Positions 1 through 12,835 of a stretch of DNA of 64,000 bases are shown piece after piece. Numbering within the stretch: the first letter of the stretch is position 1; each line of letters opens with the position of its first letter. The position numbers were made by a program, and so were the translations under genes. The stretch comes from Clonostachys chloroleuca (Eukaryota; Ascomycota; Sordariomycetes; Hypocreales; Bionectriaceae): assembly GCA_037952775.1 (NCBI GenBank), contig JBANAY010000003.1, forward strand, positions 17,174,001 through 17,238,000, written 5' to 3'. The notes under the pieces were generated by a model. The model saw nothing but the letters and a program-made list of their open reading frames with translations. It did no database searches and was not told the DNA's origin.

Positions 1-2221
1 GACGGACGACTCGCTTCTGCGCTTCTATTCATGCTGTTTAATATACCCCGAGTCTCGTTAATACTGGCATTAATGAACGAAAATGGAGTGCATTAGCAGG
101 CAGGAAACTGCGGAAGAGGAGGCTGGCACCGCATCTCGACCCGGTCGCTGCAGTCCAATGCTTGGGTGCAACACTGGCGATTGGGCGACGCATCTTTGCA
201 GCAGTAGCCGCCAGCAAAGAACCCAAGCTCGGCCTGGTGGTGTAAGTGAGGGCCACATTCTGGTGCGTTGGCGCCTTGCTTCAGTCAGTCATATCGTGCC
301 AAGAACATAAGTCGGCGGCAACAGCTATCCTCCCTAATGGCTATGATGTGCAATACACGCACGCAATGTCTCCAGTCAAAAGCTTGGAAAACCAATACAT
401 GTGCATCGCATTTCTTGCAGCCGGTACACTGTGGCCGTCTATCTGCAAGGAACCGTCTCAGCCGGCCGGATTCCAGCCAAGGGCGGCGGTAATCGACACA
501 CCAAGGGACGAGAATGGCCGCTAGTGCTTCTGCAGCCGAACGACGCCCGCAGCAGCCACATTGGGGCACATGATTCTACAATGGCGTCTGCCTTTTGTAA
601 GATATAGATGTCGAGACGCGTAGAAGAACGGCAACTAAGAATAAAATGCCAAACCAACGAGGTTTGTTCAGCAGGGCTAGTGCCGTACAGCCTCATGCCA
701 TGTTTAGCATCAGCGTAGCCTAGCTCGGACGCAGGCTTGGCATCCACTGAGTGAGGTGAGTGAGCGGGCAAGGTAGGAATCCAATGATTGGCTTCATTCG
801 ACGGCACTATGATCAACGACTCAACCGAACAGGGGCACAGCTTATTGGACCCCCCTGCCCATGATTTACATGGCTCCCACGGGCTAGCAGGTAGAGGCAA
901 GTTGGCACGTTGGTTCCCTTTCCCAGCAGCCAGCCTAACTTATTTATGTTGGACGGCCTGACTTAACGACACACATTTTCGTCCCGTCCTTTCGCGGATG
1001 GCAACTGGGTAGTGTTTGACATGCTCAATGGCCGAGCGTGCCGCCTGTTTCTGACAGCGATAGCGGTCTGCGTAATAATTGTTGGCGCGAAGATGACGGT
1101 CGGCTTCGCCTTAGATTTAGGTCTCTCCGTTGGTTCGCCTCTTGGATCGCGAAAGTAGGGCATTTTGGCTGGCTGGAGCCGCCGAAACCGCCCAGGCCGA
1201 GAGGCACAGTGATACCATGATGGTAAGACGATTTAGTGTCAGGTGGAGCGGTCGTTCTCCCTCGCCCAGTGGCTAGATGGAGCACCTGAGCCGTAATTGC
1301 TCGTAGACTTGAAACAATTGCGTGCAGCTCGCGGATTGAGGGGTAGCACCTGGACGGTGAAGGCTCGTCTGGTTCAGTCCGTCATGGCCCAAGCTGTCCC
1401 CTTCCCATTCCATCAAGGGGAGAGGAAGGTGCAAGGGTGGCTAGGTGGGACCGACGTGCCTTCCCTGCGGGGTGGGCCTGCATTGCGGCGGCAGGTGGAG
1501 ATCAGGTTGGAAGGTACAGGCCCCAGGGCGGGCCTTGTACACAGTGCTCAATGCTGCCCTGCGCACTGCGACACTCGTATCAGGAGGTGGATTGGTTTTT
1601 GGTGGTGGGCAGGGTCGTTTCTCGATCGCTCGACGCCAACGAGGGACGCCCCATGCAATCCACCCATGCAAGGCCCGACGTCGAAGCCATGGACCAAACG
1701 CCCCTTAAGAGTATCTGCTTCTCATATTACCCGTCCTTGCGGGGTGTGGACGAACTTCTCCCAGAGACACATCATTCCAAGTGGTCTCACACTTCCTTTA
1801 TATCACTAGCAGCCCCCTCCGTTTCCATTCTTGCCTTCCTTCTGGCCAATTCTCTTCTTATACTGGGCAGTAAGAGTTGGGAGCTGGTTCTACCTCCACC
1901 TCGCCACTTATAAGCCCGACGGCCCTCTCCCATTCTGTACACTTCGCCTCTTCACAACCACAGCCCTCTCGTCTTGGTTTGAAGCTCCTTCTGAGAACGG
2001 AGCTTATATATATCATCTTCACTTCGCAACACCTTTTCGCTCCAGGACGTTGACCATCCCTAAGCACCCGGCATCATTTTTTTGGAACAGTGGCGAGAAT
2101 ACTCATTACGACACCTCTATAGAAGATCTACCACCTCCAATTTGTAAGAACTGTTCCGTTCTCACCAGGTCGAATACCACTTCTTCACACCAACCGTCAC
2201 CCACACCACCATCTCATCACG
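1..2221. other. Left-edge non-coding stretch, including the promoter of the 2222 gene
   Basis: I see no supported gene here. The open frames on both strands are short, overlap each other and show no recognisable motif. The last roughly 400 bases are pyrimidine-rich, like the promoters and leaders of filamentous fungi, and lead into the start codon at 2222. Confidence 0.5.
2004..2013 (+). promoter_or_regulatory. Candidate TATA element
   Basis: TTATATATAT lies about 210 bases before the ATG at 2222 and is followed by a pyrimidine-rich leader. The position fits a core promoter, but TATA-like strings are common by chance and no transcript start is known. Confidence 0.3.
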
Positions 2222-3111
2222 ATGTCAACCTCCGACGATCTCAGGTTAAGGGCACCAAGTCTTCCAACACGGAGCAACATGCGAAACTCGAAGTTCCTCG
2301 AGCCTTTGATTAGTACTAAGCCTGGGCTTGTTGATGAACAGCCTCCGTTATCCCCTGGGACAGCTCCTCACGATGTGTATCTCTCATCCGAGGAGGATGC
2401 TTCTTCATCGGCGGACGACTTCTCCGACTACCTGTCCGACTTTGACTCTGAATCATCACCAGCTAGCTCACCAAGGACAGGGCACAGCCACGAGGACATT
2501 GCCATCGTTGTGAATGTGGTATGGCAGGGAAAACCATCCATCATTGACCTGCCTCGCCGCTCCCTCTCGCCCTCTTCACAGCTCGGGCCTCATGACGTCC
2601 AGCGAGTTGAGATCCAGAAGATCCAGAGGACATCTACAGCACCTGTTGGAGCACGAGGCAGGCTCTCTATCATCACAACAGGTCCAAAGCTGCCAAGCAC
2701 CCGATCCTCTCGTTCCCACACCACTACAAGCATTCCCTCTAGCAAGACACAACCTTCGTTTCTCGACAGCGATCCATTCTCCTCAACAAGCTTCGAGGCA
2801 ACAACCCCCTCGACCAAGAGCGCCCACGAACACCGTCAATGCTTAAACGCATGACTCTTTCAAGGCGGCGAAGCAGGCCCTTCATGAGCGAGGCTGCGTC
2901 ACAGTCCCAACTCAGCATTTCCACATGCTCCACTCCCATGCACCGACCAGATGACGATGAGTACTCACCAATGACTCCGCAAAGCGCCAAGAGCTTCGCA
3001 TATCACGACCTGGCGAAAGTGGCGCGAAGGTCGATGCACTTCACGAAATCTTCCATTCCTGAATCACCAGGTGTCAAGACGAAGCTGAGTCTCCGCTTTG
3101 GCCGGAAGTAG
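2222..3111 (+). CDS. Serine-rich protein of unknown function, reading frame interrupted near 2815
   Basis: The ATG at 2222 has a good fungal context (CATCACGATG). The first frame runs to a stop at 2852-2854 (210 residues). It is rich in Ser, Pro and Asp/Glu, with an acidic patch (EEDASSSADDFSDYLSDF, about residues 57-74) and a short ordered-looking piece (IAIVVNVVWQGKPSIIDLP, near 93-111). I do not recognise a domain. The third codon phase carries clearly coding-like text from about 2815 to the stop at 3109-3111 (ERPRTPSMLKRM, then a basic RRRSRPF patch, ending LRFGRK). The two halves join well if one base is missing near 2815. An intron at 2682-2818 would also restore frame, but its donor (GTCCAA) is poor and it would remove coding-looking sequence. 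Whether this is a sequencing error, a real frameshift or a shorter 2222-2854 protein cannot be settled here. Confidence 0.55.
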
Positions 3112-6100
3112 AAACAATCTTTTGACATTTTTGGAATTTTGATTTATGGAAAAGCATGGGGTTCAGGCGCACACATCTTTTTTAGCATGTCTTAAACCGA
3201 GACAAGGCACACAATTGGCGTTCATCTCGGCATGGGACGGATCTATGGGTCGTAAGACATGGCGTTTTGGATGGGAAGCAGCACACACACGGCAAAGCAA
3301 TCTTGCTGCTATTATGTTTGAGAGACGATTTCTTTTTTTATTTTTTATTCTCACGTTTTGTTTTGAAGATGCCAATATAGGCACAACATGATATCACTTC
3401 GCACAATTAGTTTAATCTCCTTGATCTGAAATTTTGAATACATCATTTTTACACTGCAGCCTTATTTGCCTACCATTCTGTTAGACTGTTTCACATCCCT
3501 GCCTCTGCGTTCAAAGCCCAACCGCATATGATCTCGATTTGTGCACCAGAAAAAGAAAGTCAGGAACTCTGTCTTGTACGTCATGCAATGGTTCTGTGCA
3601 GCAGCGGGACAGATGCATAGCATAATGAAACTAACTCTAGCTCGACAGCCACCAAATAATGACTTGACTCTGTCTCTCCTCCACCTCTAATGAGAAACCA
3701 TGTATGCAACATCTCAACAGCTAACGCGGCGGCATCAGCCAATCCCAAGGCGAGCTGCCAAGGCCCCTCACCGCGTCGGAGGCCACCATTGGCCTACGCT
3801 GGTACCACCCAGGCTACGGAGTCTGAGCTACACGTACTACTGCTACCCAAGAGCGAGATGCGATCACGCAGGCAGTCAGATCTTACTTTTGGGTTTCAGG
3901 ACCGGGATGATAGAGGAAAGGGCACGAACCCCGATGCTACTCTACACACCTCCATGCTGGGCATGTATGTACATGGATGGCAGACACGTACTGTACGCAC
4001 ACGATCGTCCTTTTTGTTCTGTCTCTCGATTTCCGATTGAGAATCTTGCCCATGGTACGGCTGCCTGTCTAGGAACTGGTGAAACCGATCCCCTTGTGCA
4101 CCCCGTGCAGCACGTCCGGCGTAGCTACTTGGCGAGCGGGCGCCGTCGGGGGGGGGGGGGGGGGGGGTTCTGGGCAAATTAGGGGGACGAGCTTCGAGCA
4201 AGGATGGCAACCGATCGGAGGCTGCCTTGGCTAGCTTTTTCAGCTATGTTAAATGAGAGCATGCAATAACCGTTTGATTTTCATTCTAGCTCAATTTTCG
4301 CATCTCGTGGTCCGTCCGGCCAGGTGGGGGCGCCGTGGAAAGAGGTCACTGTGGGAAGGAAAACGGCTCGGCCGAGTCTTTGCTCTGTATGTGTGTGTCT
4401 ACCTGGACCCTGATTCCCATCCTTTTCCCTCTCTCTCCTGCTTCACTAGGCAAGTGTATGTGCTCGGGGCGTAGATCCTTGGGGGCAAATCCTCTCCAGA
4501 GGGCCAATTGGGGCACGTATTAGTCGATGTGCAGTACGAAGCGGCCCGGCGCTTTATAGAAAGCCTGTGCCCCTTCGTGGTGCCCGTACGCAGGCCGGTC
4601 GAGGTGGTATTTGGGAATCGCAGCTCAATGCTCCCATCCCAAGTGCCGTCCGTATCCTGCCAACAATGTCGTAGCGTCGGGTACCTGCACGACTGGGCCC
4701 CTGGCCCCCCCTTCAATCCCGCTCCGGAGGGACCTGGCCGGTCGTCCCAAGTACCTCGCAGAGGTATTCTTCTCCCGAGCACAGTATGATTCCACTCTGG
4801 CGCAGAAATGGGACTTGGGACACCACGAGCACTCGTCGATCAAGGTAGAGATTGCCTTGGCCCTCACCGGCGGCGCCCTCCACTCCGTCCTCTCAAGAGA
4901 TGCTAGTTTTCCCAGGGCAGAATCCAGGATTTGGGGAGCCTCGCCTGAGACGCGATGTCCATGGGTGGTGGGTGGTCCTAAGAGACTAGTCAGGGGTGGT
5001 CCTCTGCCCGTTTTCATGCTGGATTGGCCTGGCTCCCTGGCTCTTAGTCGCTGGTCCCCCCACACACGAAGACGCACGAACACATGGGGAGCACCCTGGT
5101 TGGTCGCCCAGTTCGCTCTCCAGCTCGACTGCTCCAGCTCGACTGGAGGTTTTCCAGCTGGCGGAAAGGTGGGAACCAGCCTCAGGCCGTTGTAGAGGCC
5201 GTTGTTTCCAATTGATGCGTAGCACCGTTTTGGGGCGATAGGGCCTAGCCAATCCGATCTGGATGTCGGTGAGTAAGGTTGACTGAGCTAGCCCAAGATC
5301 TCTGCTCTTTTCCAATCAGTTTCTCTTGGCTCTGTTTTATCTTCACTGGGCTGAAAGCTGGCACTAGCAATAAATAGCACCAAGGACAGTCAGGTGAATT
5401 CAGCCCCGGCAGGCCATGGATGAAGATGCCAAGCTAGAGCGCACACGAAGACGAGCCGGAGGAATCAGAGCAGGAAGCAGGAGCCGCAAGTTGGCGCCTT
5501 GATCTCTCTGGCCTTATTACTCAGCGGGTCTCTATCAAGCTCTCAAGCCTCGGGATGCCTCTTCCATGGCGTGGAGAGAGCCCGGATCAGATCATATGAC
5601 TTTTGTTGAGTACCAGGGGATATTACTAAAGCCAAGCAAGCAGTTTTCACACAGGCCATCTCTGCATGCACCTAGGATATGCCATGCATGCTCTCGGCGG
5701 ATCCATTCTGGCCCGTTCAGCGCGCGGTCCGACCGTCCACTTGCTCGGCCGTCTTCCTCCGTGGGTATTGGAGCTCCTCTATTTGACATTGTGATTGACA
5801 ATGACAGCAGATGACAGCGACAACGTGTACCTGACACCTGCAGCAAGGCAGCGGGACGGGGCCCACACACCTTGATTGACCTATTTGCCAAACCGCCCGA
5901 AGCTGTCTCCAAGCGCCCGTTGACTGGCCGTATCGTCACCCCCCACGCCGACTTGCCTATACCTGCGACTGTCAATCAAACACGCAGACCTCCTCTCATA
6001 TCTCATCGTATCTACCATTGCAGGACTCCCCAGTCATCCGATCCGAATCTACCCGTTTTCGGTGTTAGCTGAGCGACCTTCTATTTCGTCATAGCTAGAT

Positions 6101-8319
6101 ACAAGTGGTAGGTTCACTGAAGAAGAAGCCGAAGTGGGAGAACCGGGACTCTAGTTCGATCTTATGCCTCCATTCCTACGAGGTGCTCTCAGTATCCCCA
6201 TGCTAATCATTGAGATATAAGTTCCCAACTCGGTATCAAATAGTCGTCATATTCTTCCTAATGACTCTCACGGTAAGTGATTATGGCCTTCAGGCGATTC
6301 CTCGATGATAATTATCCTCAGCTCGGCTCATCCTAGGCTGATATCAATTGGCCAGATTGAAGGTCAATTGGTTTATTTCACACATGGCCAAGCTAATTAA
6401 CGTGCCCAACACTTGGAGCAGCCCTTCATTGCACCTATAGAAGGGCCCAAACAGATTCCCCAGCACTCAAAAGTACCATCCTCAGAAACCCATGAAGTTA
6501 CTAGATTAGCTGGAAGCCATGGCTCATACGAAGGCTGCTCTGGATCTGCGAGCTGATCTCGTGTGACCACTAATAGGGTAACGTTTCTAGAACAATGGTA
6601 GCGTACATAGTAGAAATGTTTTGTTAGTAGCGAGATTGCTGAGTGGACATCTGCCTCACCATGCCAACGGAAGCTCTCACCGTATTTATGAGACGCCCAG
6701 AACCTAATCAACGGTAGATGAATCGGAGATTATCTTCCCACGAAGCTCTACCGCACTATAAACCAGCACAGCGTGGGAGGAACCCACTGTCAGGACGGTC
6801 ATAATGATATCCCTGGAGATCCACCCTGGGGTCATTTGTGTCCTGATCTCTCGAGCATTCTGGAGTCCGAAGAGAAGATTCTGTGCTACGTATTGTCCAA
6901 TTGAAGCAGTGCTGTCCCTCCTAAGCTCAGCGTCTGGGAAACGCTTTACCAATCGTGGGCGCTTGAATGAAACGCAGACAATCAACTCACTCCGATGAGG
7001 TACCTGCGACCACACCCCTGAAACCTTTTTGGACACTTCCGAAAGGGACTTGCGTCAAGGTACGAGATGCGAAAAAAGCCGGGGATATTGTAGCTTGAGC
7101 TGCCTGCATATCGAACGATAGAGGAGATCATACACAATATGGGTTATCCCTCCTCGCGCAGCGTTTCAAGTTCCCTGGGCGGACCCATGTCATACAACAT
7201 CGCTTAGAGCAGGGACCGGACCTCGAGCCACACAGACCTGCACGATTGCGCGCTCTCTCTGCCCATTTCAATGCCCTGCGGGTGATTAATCATCTCGTGG
7301 GAAATGTACCTGCACAGTGCAGCCTCGAAGCTCGGGCCCTTGCGTGGCGAGCGAAAGCGTTGGGGGTATGGGCAGGGGAAGGCTACCTGACCCTGCCCAC
7401 GGCGGAGTTGCTATTAATTGTACCGAAGTAAGCTGCCAGTTTCCTATCTCCATAGGAATCACGGACCACCAGAGCTTCCGTCTTCAGGTCCCCGCCCTGC
7501 CAGAGTGCCAATTTGATCAGACGAGGCGCGACCTTGGTATGTATATAACAGGTGAGCTTATGCAAGAAATTCGAATCCTCCCGCCCTCACCGGCAGACGA
7601 ACAAGATATTACTTCTTTGGGCCCAGCCCGATGTTGGTGATGATGATGATGCTGTTGCTGGGGATGGCATTGTAAAAAAAAAGAAACCGCGGTTTTACAC
7701 GCTTCGTGGCCGCGTGGCATCCTTGCGATGCCCAAGTCAAAAAGCGGCCGATTCAATTGCCTTTGTCCGTGCTTTAAACAACGAGCTAAATCCATCAGCA
7801 TCTATGCAAAGGAAACCCCGACTAATGTGTGGGGATATTCATCTTCGGTCGTCGTTTCGTTAATGCATTGTGTTGTGAATGCACGGTCCAAACGTACTCT
7901 CATAGCCCAATACAGATACGAATTCACCATAATGAGACGCGGGATGCATCTTGTTGCTCGTAGACATTTGTAAGCAGTCCGAAAACGACTACTTGAAACA
8001 CATTCACAGTTGGGCGAGGTCTCATGTGATGCGATTTATCCACATTTCAACTATGCGCCACGGTTTCGGAGAAACAGATTTAGATCGTGTATCGTTTCAC
8101 CAGAGAACTTCGAAAACAGGATTTTCGTAGGCAAGCACAAACATGTTTAAATTATGCGATATCCTGATAATGCATGAAAAACTCACTCTCGATAGAGTAA
8201 CCCCTCCGAAATCTGAGACTATGTCGATCCGAAAGCACATACTCATCGCAACTCGAAACAAGAAATCAACCAAAATGCCGGGTGTAGTTGGCGGGGTGGC
8301 AGCGGGGAAAACAGTGCTC
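3112..8319. other. 5.2 kb convergent intergenic stretch with no supported gene
   Basis: This lies between two 3' ends (the 2222 gene and glycogen synthase), so neither flank needs it as a promoter. It holds a 20-base G run at 4148-4167. Two adjoining minus-strand open frames (6397-6711 and 6704-7036) lack ATG starts and recognisable domains. I found no tRNA, transposase or splice-joined gene. A decayed gene or a non-coding transcript is possible. Confidence 0.45.
4148..4167 (+). repeat. G20 homopolymer
   Basis: Twenty consecutive G residues in non-coding DNA. It is a low-complexity tract whose exact length may be an assembly artefact. Confidence 0.9.
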
Positions 8320-10681
8320 TTAATCACTGGTTTGCGGTACTGGAGCTTCGCCTTCTTCAATATCGGGTTGCTTGTGACGAAGGGTCAGGGGAAAGGGATA
8401 CTCGTCTGGATCCTCTTCTTCACTACAATGGCTGTTAACAACTATGCAGATCTCAAAGTGTCACAAATGGGTACTTACGGCAGTTTCCATGCGACATAAT
8501 CCTCCGTATTCAGCCCTTCGCGGCCTTCCTGGAGACTAGCAAAGTCGCCGGGTGTCATCATCCCACTTCGATCCCTGGGTGATCCTGGAACTGAGAATGG
8601 CCGAGAGATCTTCACATCGACACCAGGGATAAAGTCCCCTTCTTCGTCATCCCCGATGAATGAATCGGGGTAGGCCCGGCGCAGAGCGAGCTGTCGAGCT
8701 TTGACATACTCCATTCCCATTCGTTTCCAGTCCAAAAGGTCACTGAGACGCTCCGTGCGGTTTCTCTGATTGATACGCTGACGTCGGCTCTTGCCACAGA
8801 AGTCAAACATGTACGAGGCGAGCTGGTTCACTGAGTCATCAACGCCCTTGGTTCGCCTGTCCACAATGTAAATTCCGTAGTCACTGGAATTCTCAATGAG
8901 TTCCTCCATGTAGCATCCAAAGCCAGAAAGATTGCTAGTAATACTTGGAACACCCATGACCGTGCATTCTGCTGGCGTATATCCCCAGGGCTCATAGTAG
9001 GAAGCGAAAATGCCCATGTGGCATCCTCGCACAAAGTCATCGTAGTCAAGTGGCAAGACAGGGTTGGCCGAGTTCAGGAACTCGGGATGGAAGACAACCT
9101 TGACGCGGTCAGAGGGATGGTTGAAAAGTTCGACCCTCCGAATTTGATTCAAAATAGGGTCTTCATGGTCGTTCACCATGTTATGGGTGACAATCGGGGG
9201 CAGGCCGTGCCTCTTCATTGCGAAAAGGCGGCGTCGTAGGAGAATTCTATCTTGGCTAGAAATCAGTTCCTTCTCGTCAGGCATCGGGTCACCCTCATGC
9301 CACTTGAGTGATCGTTCGAAGATACGCCGTCCAATGCTTTGCTCAATGACATGGGTGGTATCCCTGAGTGACTTGATCACAGCTTGGCCTTTCAGAGCTT
9401 CAACAGTCAATGAAGTAGTCTGTGCTGGCATGATAATAAAAGCCACGACCGTTATCTTGCTCCCGGCGTCCTTTAGACGATGATTGAGCCGGGCAAGAGA
9501 TTCAATAAACATGTCCACTCCCTTGTTCCTGAACTCGTATCGACCGGCGGTGAACACGTAAAGGGTGTTGTCGGGCTCGAAGTCGTAGTGTCCGTAAAAA
9601 TGCCCCCGCACGAAGTCATGGATTTTTTCCTTGGCCTGTTGGTGGAGGTTTTGAAACTCATGCACTGCTGAGAACTTGGTCACGTTCAATCCATTTGGCA
9701 GAACCCCGTCAGGTTTACGCTTGAGGAGGTGTTCAGACTCGTAGGCAGTGATGTGGGAAACAGTAGTGAAGACGTCACAGGAGTGGGCGGCAGCCCTTTC
9801 AATACAGTATCGATGATAGATGCCGCGTTTTCCAGCCTCGGCATCGACATCAAACCATTGAAGGTTGTTGTAGAAATCCACGGATCCGGCACAGAGATAT
9901 CGTCCCAGCAAGGTTGCATGAGTAGTGAAGATGGTGGTCACATCGATCTTGCGCCTCTTGGTCAGTGGTAGCGCAACACCCGCCAGCCACTCGTGGAAGT
10001 GGGCAATCACGGCCTTGGTCTTTTCGTGGCAGACAAACTATCCTGGGAGTTAATAGCCATCCTAAATATACGAGATACAACTCTGTTGGAGGAACGGGAG
10101 CACTTACCTCTCCAAGAAACCAAGCGACCAAATATCCGAAAACGATCGTCTCGTTGGTTTCCTCATCGCCCGGAGGGGAGGGAATGCTGGCGACGTTCCA
10201 GAGGTCCGCCTTCCATTCATCCATGTATCCGTAGGCTGTTTTGGTATCGATGAGGATTACCCGGGGCGCGCCCTCAATCAGCCATCGGCCGTAGATAATG
10301 CCAATTCCGCGCTCCTTCATGGACGCCATTGTGAGCGCGATTGCTGGGTTGGTGGGTTCTATCTCTTCAACCTCGACTGCTGCCTACTGCAAGTTTAGAA
10401 TCATGCCCATCAATTGCTGGTTTTCTTTTCAAGTTCCAAATCGTACCGATTGGTGGTTCAGAGGCCCGATGAGGGTATATCTGTCGCCATATTCGGCAGT
10501 CGTCACAGGAGCCTTAGATTTAAGAACGGAGTAAATGCCACCAACTGAGGAATGCTTGTTAGAGAATCGTGCTAAAGCGAGCGCGCAGCTTGGATGGCTT
10601 ACCTCTGTGGGCTACCTCGGTCGCGATCTCAAAGAGAAGATGGTTCTTCACATCGCGAGCGGGCTCACCGTCTTGAGCCAT
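8320..10681 (-). CDS. GSY1: Glycogen synthase (GT3 family)
   Basis: Transfers glucose from UDP-glucose to the non-reducing ends of glycogen in the cytosol. Five exons on the minus strand: 10681-10603, 10544-10447, 10383-10108, 10037-8479 and 8422-8320. They give 704 residues, the usual fungal size. The N-terminus carries the GGIYSVL donor-site segment near residues 28-34. The catalytic E-x7-E pair sits in [10 protein letters not shown] (about Glu500 and Glu508). An arginine cluster at about 569-590 ([16 protein letters not shown]) matches the glucose-6-phosphate and phosphorylation switch of yeast Gsy. The Ser/Thr-rich tail (SVPGSP, MMTPGD) is where inhibitory phosphorylation falls in the family. 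The last intron (GTAAGT donor) must be removed: reading through it stops at KLP, while splicing gives the family-type tail [13 protein letters not shown] stress-element-like CCCCT lies about 45 bases upstream on the gene's strand (10726-10730). The family call is very secure; the yeast-style symbol is by homology. Confidence 0.96.
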
Positions 10682-12835
10682 TGCGTCTAGGCTAAGCGAG
10701 ACAGCTGTGTTGGGAGCGGATTGCTAGGGGAGAAGTGAATTTTCAACGTGCGCACAGGCTTGCGGGAGTGCTCGCGAAGAGTGCAGAGGGAAGGAGAAGC
10801 TGCAGAAAGAAACAGCGCGTCGGGTGAGGTGGTTTGTGACGTAGAATCTGGTCAGGCAAGCCCGGGGTTGGTGCTGTTCAGCTCCCCGTCCAATCGGCGA
10901 TCTTTGCTGCTGGGGACCGTTTGCCTTGGCTGCGGTGCTTTGCGCCTGCCTCTAGCGCTGGTCGCGGCAAGAGTCTGAAATGGCACAACAACGAAGCGCG
11001 ATTCCGGCTGCACCCAGGCAAGAGAAGACAGAAGATTCCGTTGGATGGAAGAACAAAAATTCCACAAGGCGGAGAGAGGCGCGACGATGAGAGCTCGGTC
11101 GTGGGAGTATGGAACAGTTCCTGGTGCTACCTGCATTCAGTGGACCGTGCCCCAAGAAAAACAACACTAATCGCCAGTAGGAGAGCTTAGTGCTAGCAGA
11201 GAACGGTCTAGGAACCTTGCTCAGGCTAAATTTGCTGATGCTGGTTGGTGCTGGCTGGGCCCGATCCTCTTATATCGTCATGACAATGTTAGTCAAGGGA
11301 TGGGGGCTAGTAATCGATATGACATACATTATGATGAATGAACTAGCGTCACAGCTATCGGTGGTTGGACCTGAGCCAGGGCAGGTGCATGTCGCTTGCT
11401 CCCTCCCAGCCTGCTCCGGAAACAAGGGCAATGTAGTATTCGTATGCAGGCCATATCTCTGCATTGCCAATTCTCGGCTTCTGTAAACCGTCGGCTGCTC
11501 TGATTTACGCTGCCTTGGTCCTGCACCAAACTCAACGACGCAATGGTGTAGCATCATACATGTTCGTTGGGTGGAGAGCCCCCACTCTACCGCCAATGCA
11601 GAGAGCTAGTTCTGGCGAGATTCACCGCGAACGGGTTCCAACATTTGGTGCCTTGGACTTGCCAGGTCCTGTACTAACAGCCGAGGGAGCCTTGGGAGGG
11701 TCACGCCTGCAGCAACCTCCGCATCTACTCCGAGTTGGTGTATACGAATGGCGATTATGACATTGCCATTGTGGGGTCAAGTGATACTGAAAAGCCATAC
11801 AATGCGGGGAGGGTCTCCTCACTTGGTCATTGGACAGCCACGAGACTCGTCGGCAACCCACATGATGCTCAAGATGCCCAATGGAATAGATTGGGATACA
11901 AGCGATACGGTAAAGAGAAGAAGTTGCGTCTAGCTATCCCTAGACGATTCCACCGAAGAAGAGGGGGCGGAGGGGCAACGTCGGCTTGCCCGACTACCGT
12001 CACTGACGCCCAGAACGTGTTCGATGCACCCTCGCCCCGTTGGCTGCTACCCTCAAGTACGAGCAGTAATTAAACTCAATGTTGTGATCATTTCCCCTTC
12101 CCTTGCAATTGGGTAGCAATTCGGTCAGAGAAGCCCTCAGCTCACGGCTGGCCGATAAACGTAATTGATGTCTATTTTTGACGAACCTTAATCCATTGGA
12201 TTCGTGTGTCAGCCATTCCAGTCCCAAGACACGTCTCTATAAACGAATAAATGTCTTATCGAGAATTTCAGCGGAAACCAAGTGGGTGGCATTGAAATTG
12301 AGACACCCAGACATCCAGCTGCTTATTTTTGGGTCTGCGACCGGTATTGTCGGATTATTGAGTGCTAATAACATACACTCGAGAGACAATACAGCACACA
12401 TTGCTACTTTAATTCATTTGACACTGTTCATAACCACTCCTCCATTCGATAACCGAGTTCTCCTGTAACCCACTTGAGAAGATAATCCGAAATTGAGCTA
12501 AGTGATAGAGAGGGAGACAAATCCATCAACGATTTATAGGTAGATCTTGATCTGAATCAGAGAGGCTCAGCCTTGTTCTCAGATCCCATGCACTCATTGG
12601 CTGCTGAATGCCAACTTTCCCCGCTGTGGGTCTCCCATGCAAGGCTGACAGACTCGAGGAAAAAAAATTTGGGACAAGGTAATGGGTGCCCATGACTTAT
12701 CGCTTCGCAACCGCCTAAGCCAGCATATCCTCCTCTGCGGTGTGCGACGAATTCCTATGACTCCTTGACTCTTTCGGAACAACGTCGCATCTAATTTCTC
12801 TATTGGTTTCGAAATTTTCGGCTTGCTTCATAGCT
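10682..12835. other. Divergent promoter region of glycogen synthase and YTM1
   Basis: No supported gene. The region must hold the promoters of two outward-facing genes. The open frames present are short and mutually overlapping. Ribosome-biogenesis-type motifs occur near the YTM1 end and are listed separately. Confidence 0.5.
12659..12703 (+). promoter_or_regulatory. RRPE-like and PAC-like motifs upstream of YTM1
   Basis: A run ending AAAAAAATTT (to 12670) resembles the RRPE core. CTTATCGC at 12696-12703 is one mismatch from the reverse complement of PAC (GCGATGAG). Both lie 130-180 bases before the YTM1 start. In yeasts these two motifs mark ribosome-biogenesis genes, which fits Ytm1. The matches are imperfect and A/T-rich, so this is suggestive only. 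Confidence 0.3.

Noticed and set aside
2682..2742. 61-nt intron in the serine-rich gene
   Set aside because: It shifts to the third frame, which stops at 2844-2846, and so does not reach the coding-like downstream frame.
4611..5195. 194-codon plus-strand open frame
   Set aside because: It overlaps a similar-length frame on the other strand, has no domain and has composition typical of chance frames in G/C-rich DNA.
6397..7036. Two adjoining minus-strand frames that might be one gene
   Set aside because: Neither starts with ATG, no clear donor and acceptor joins them, and no family is recognised. They are kept only as a possible relic.
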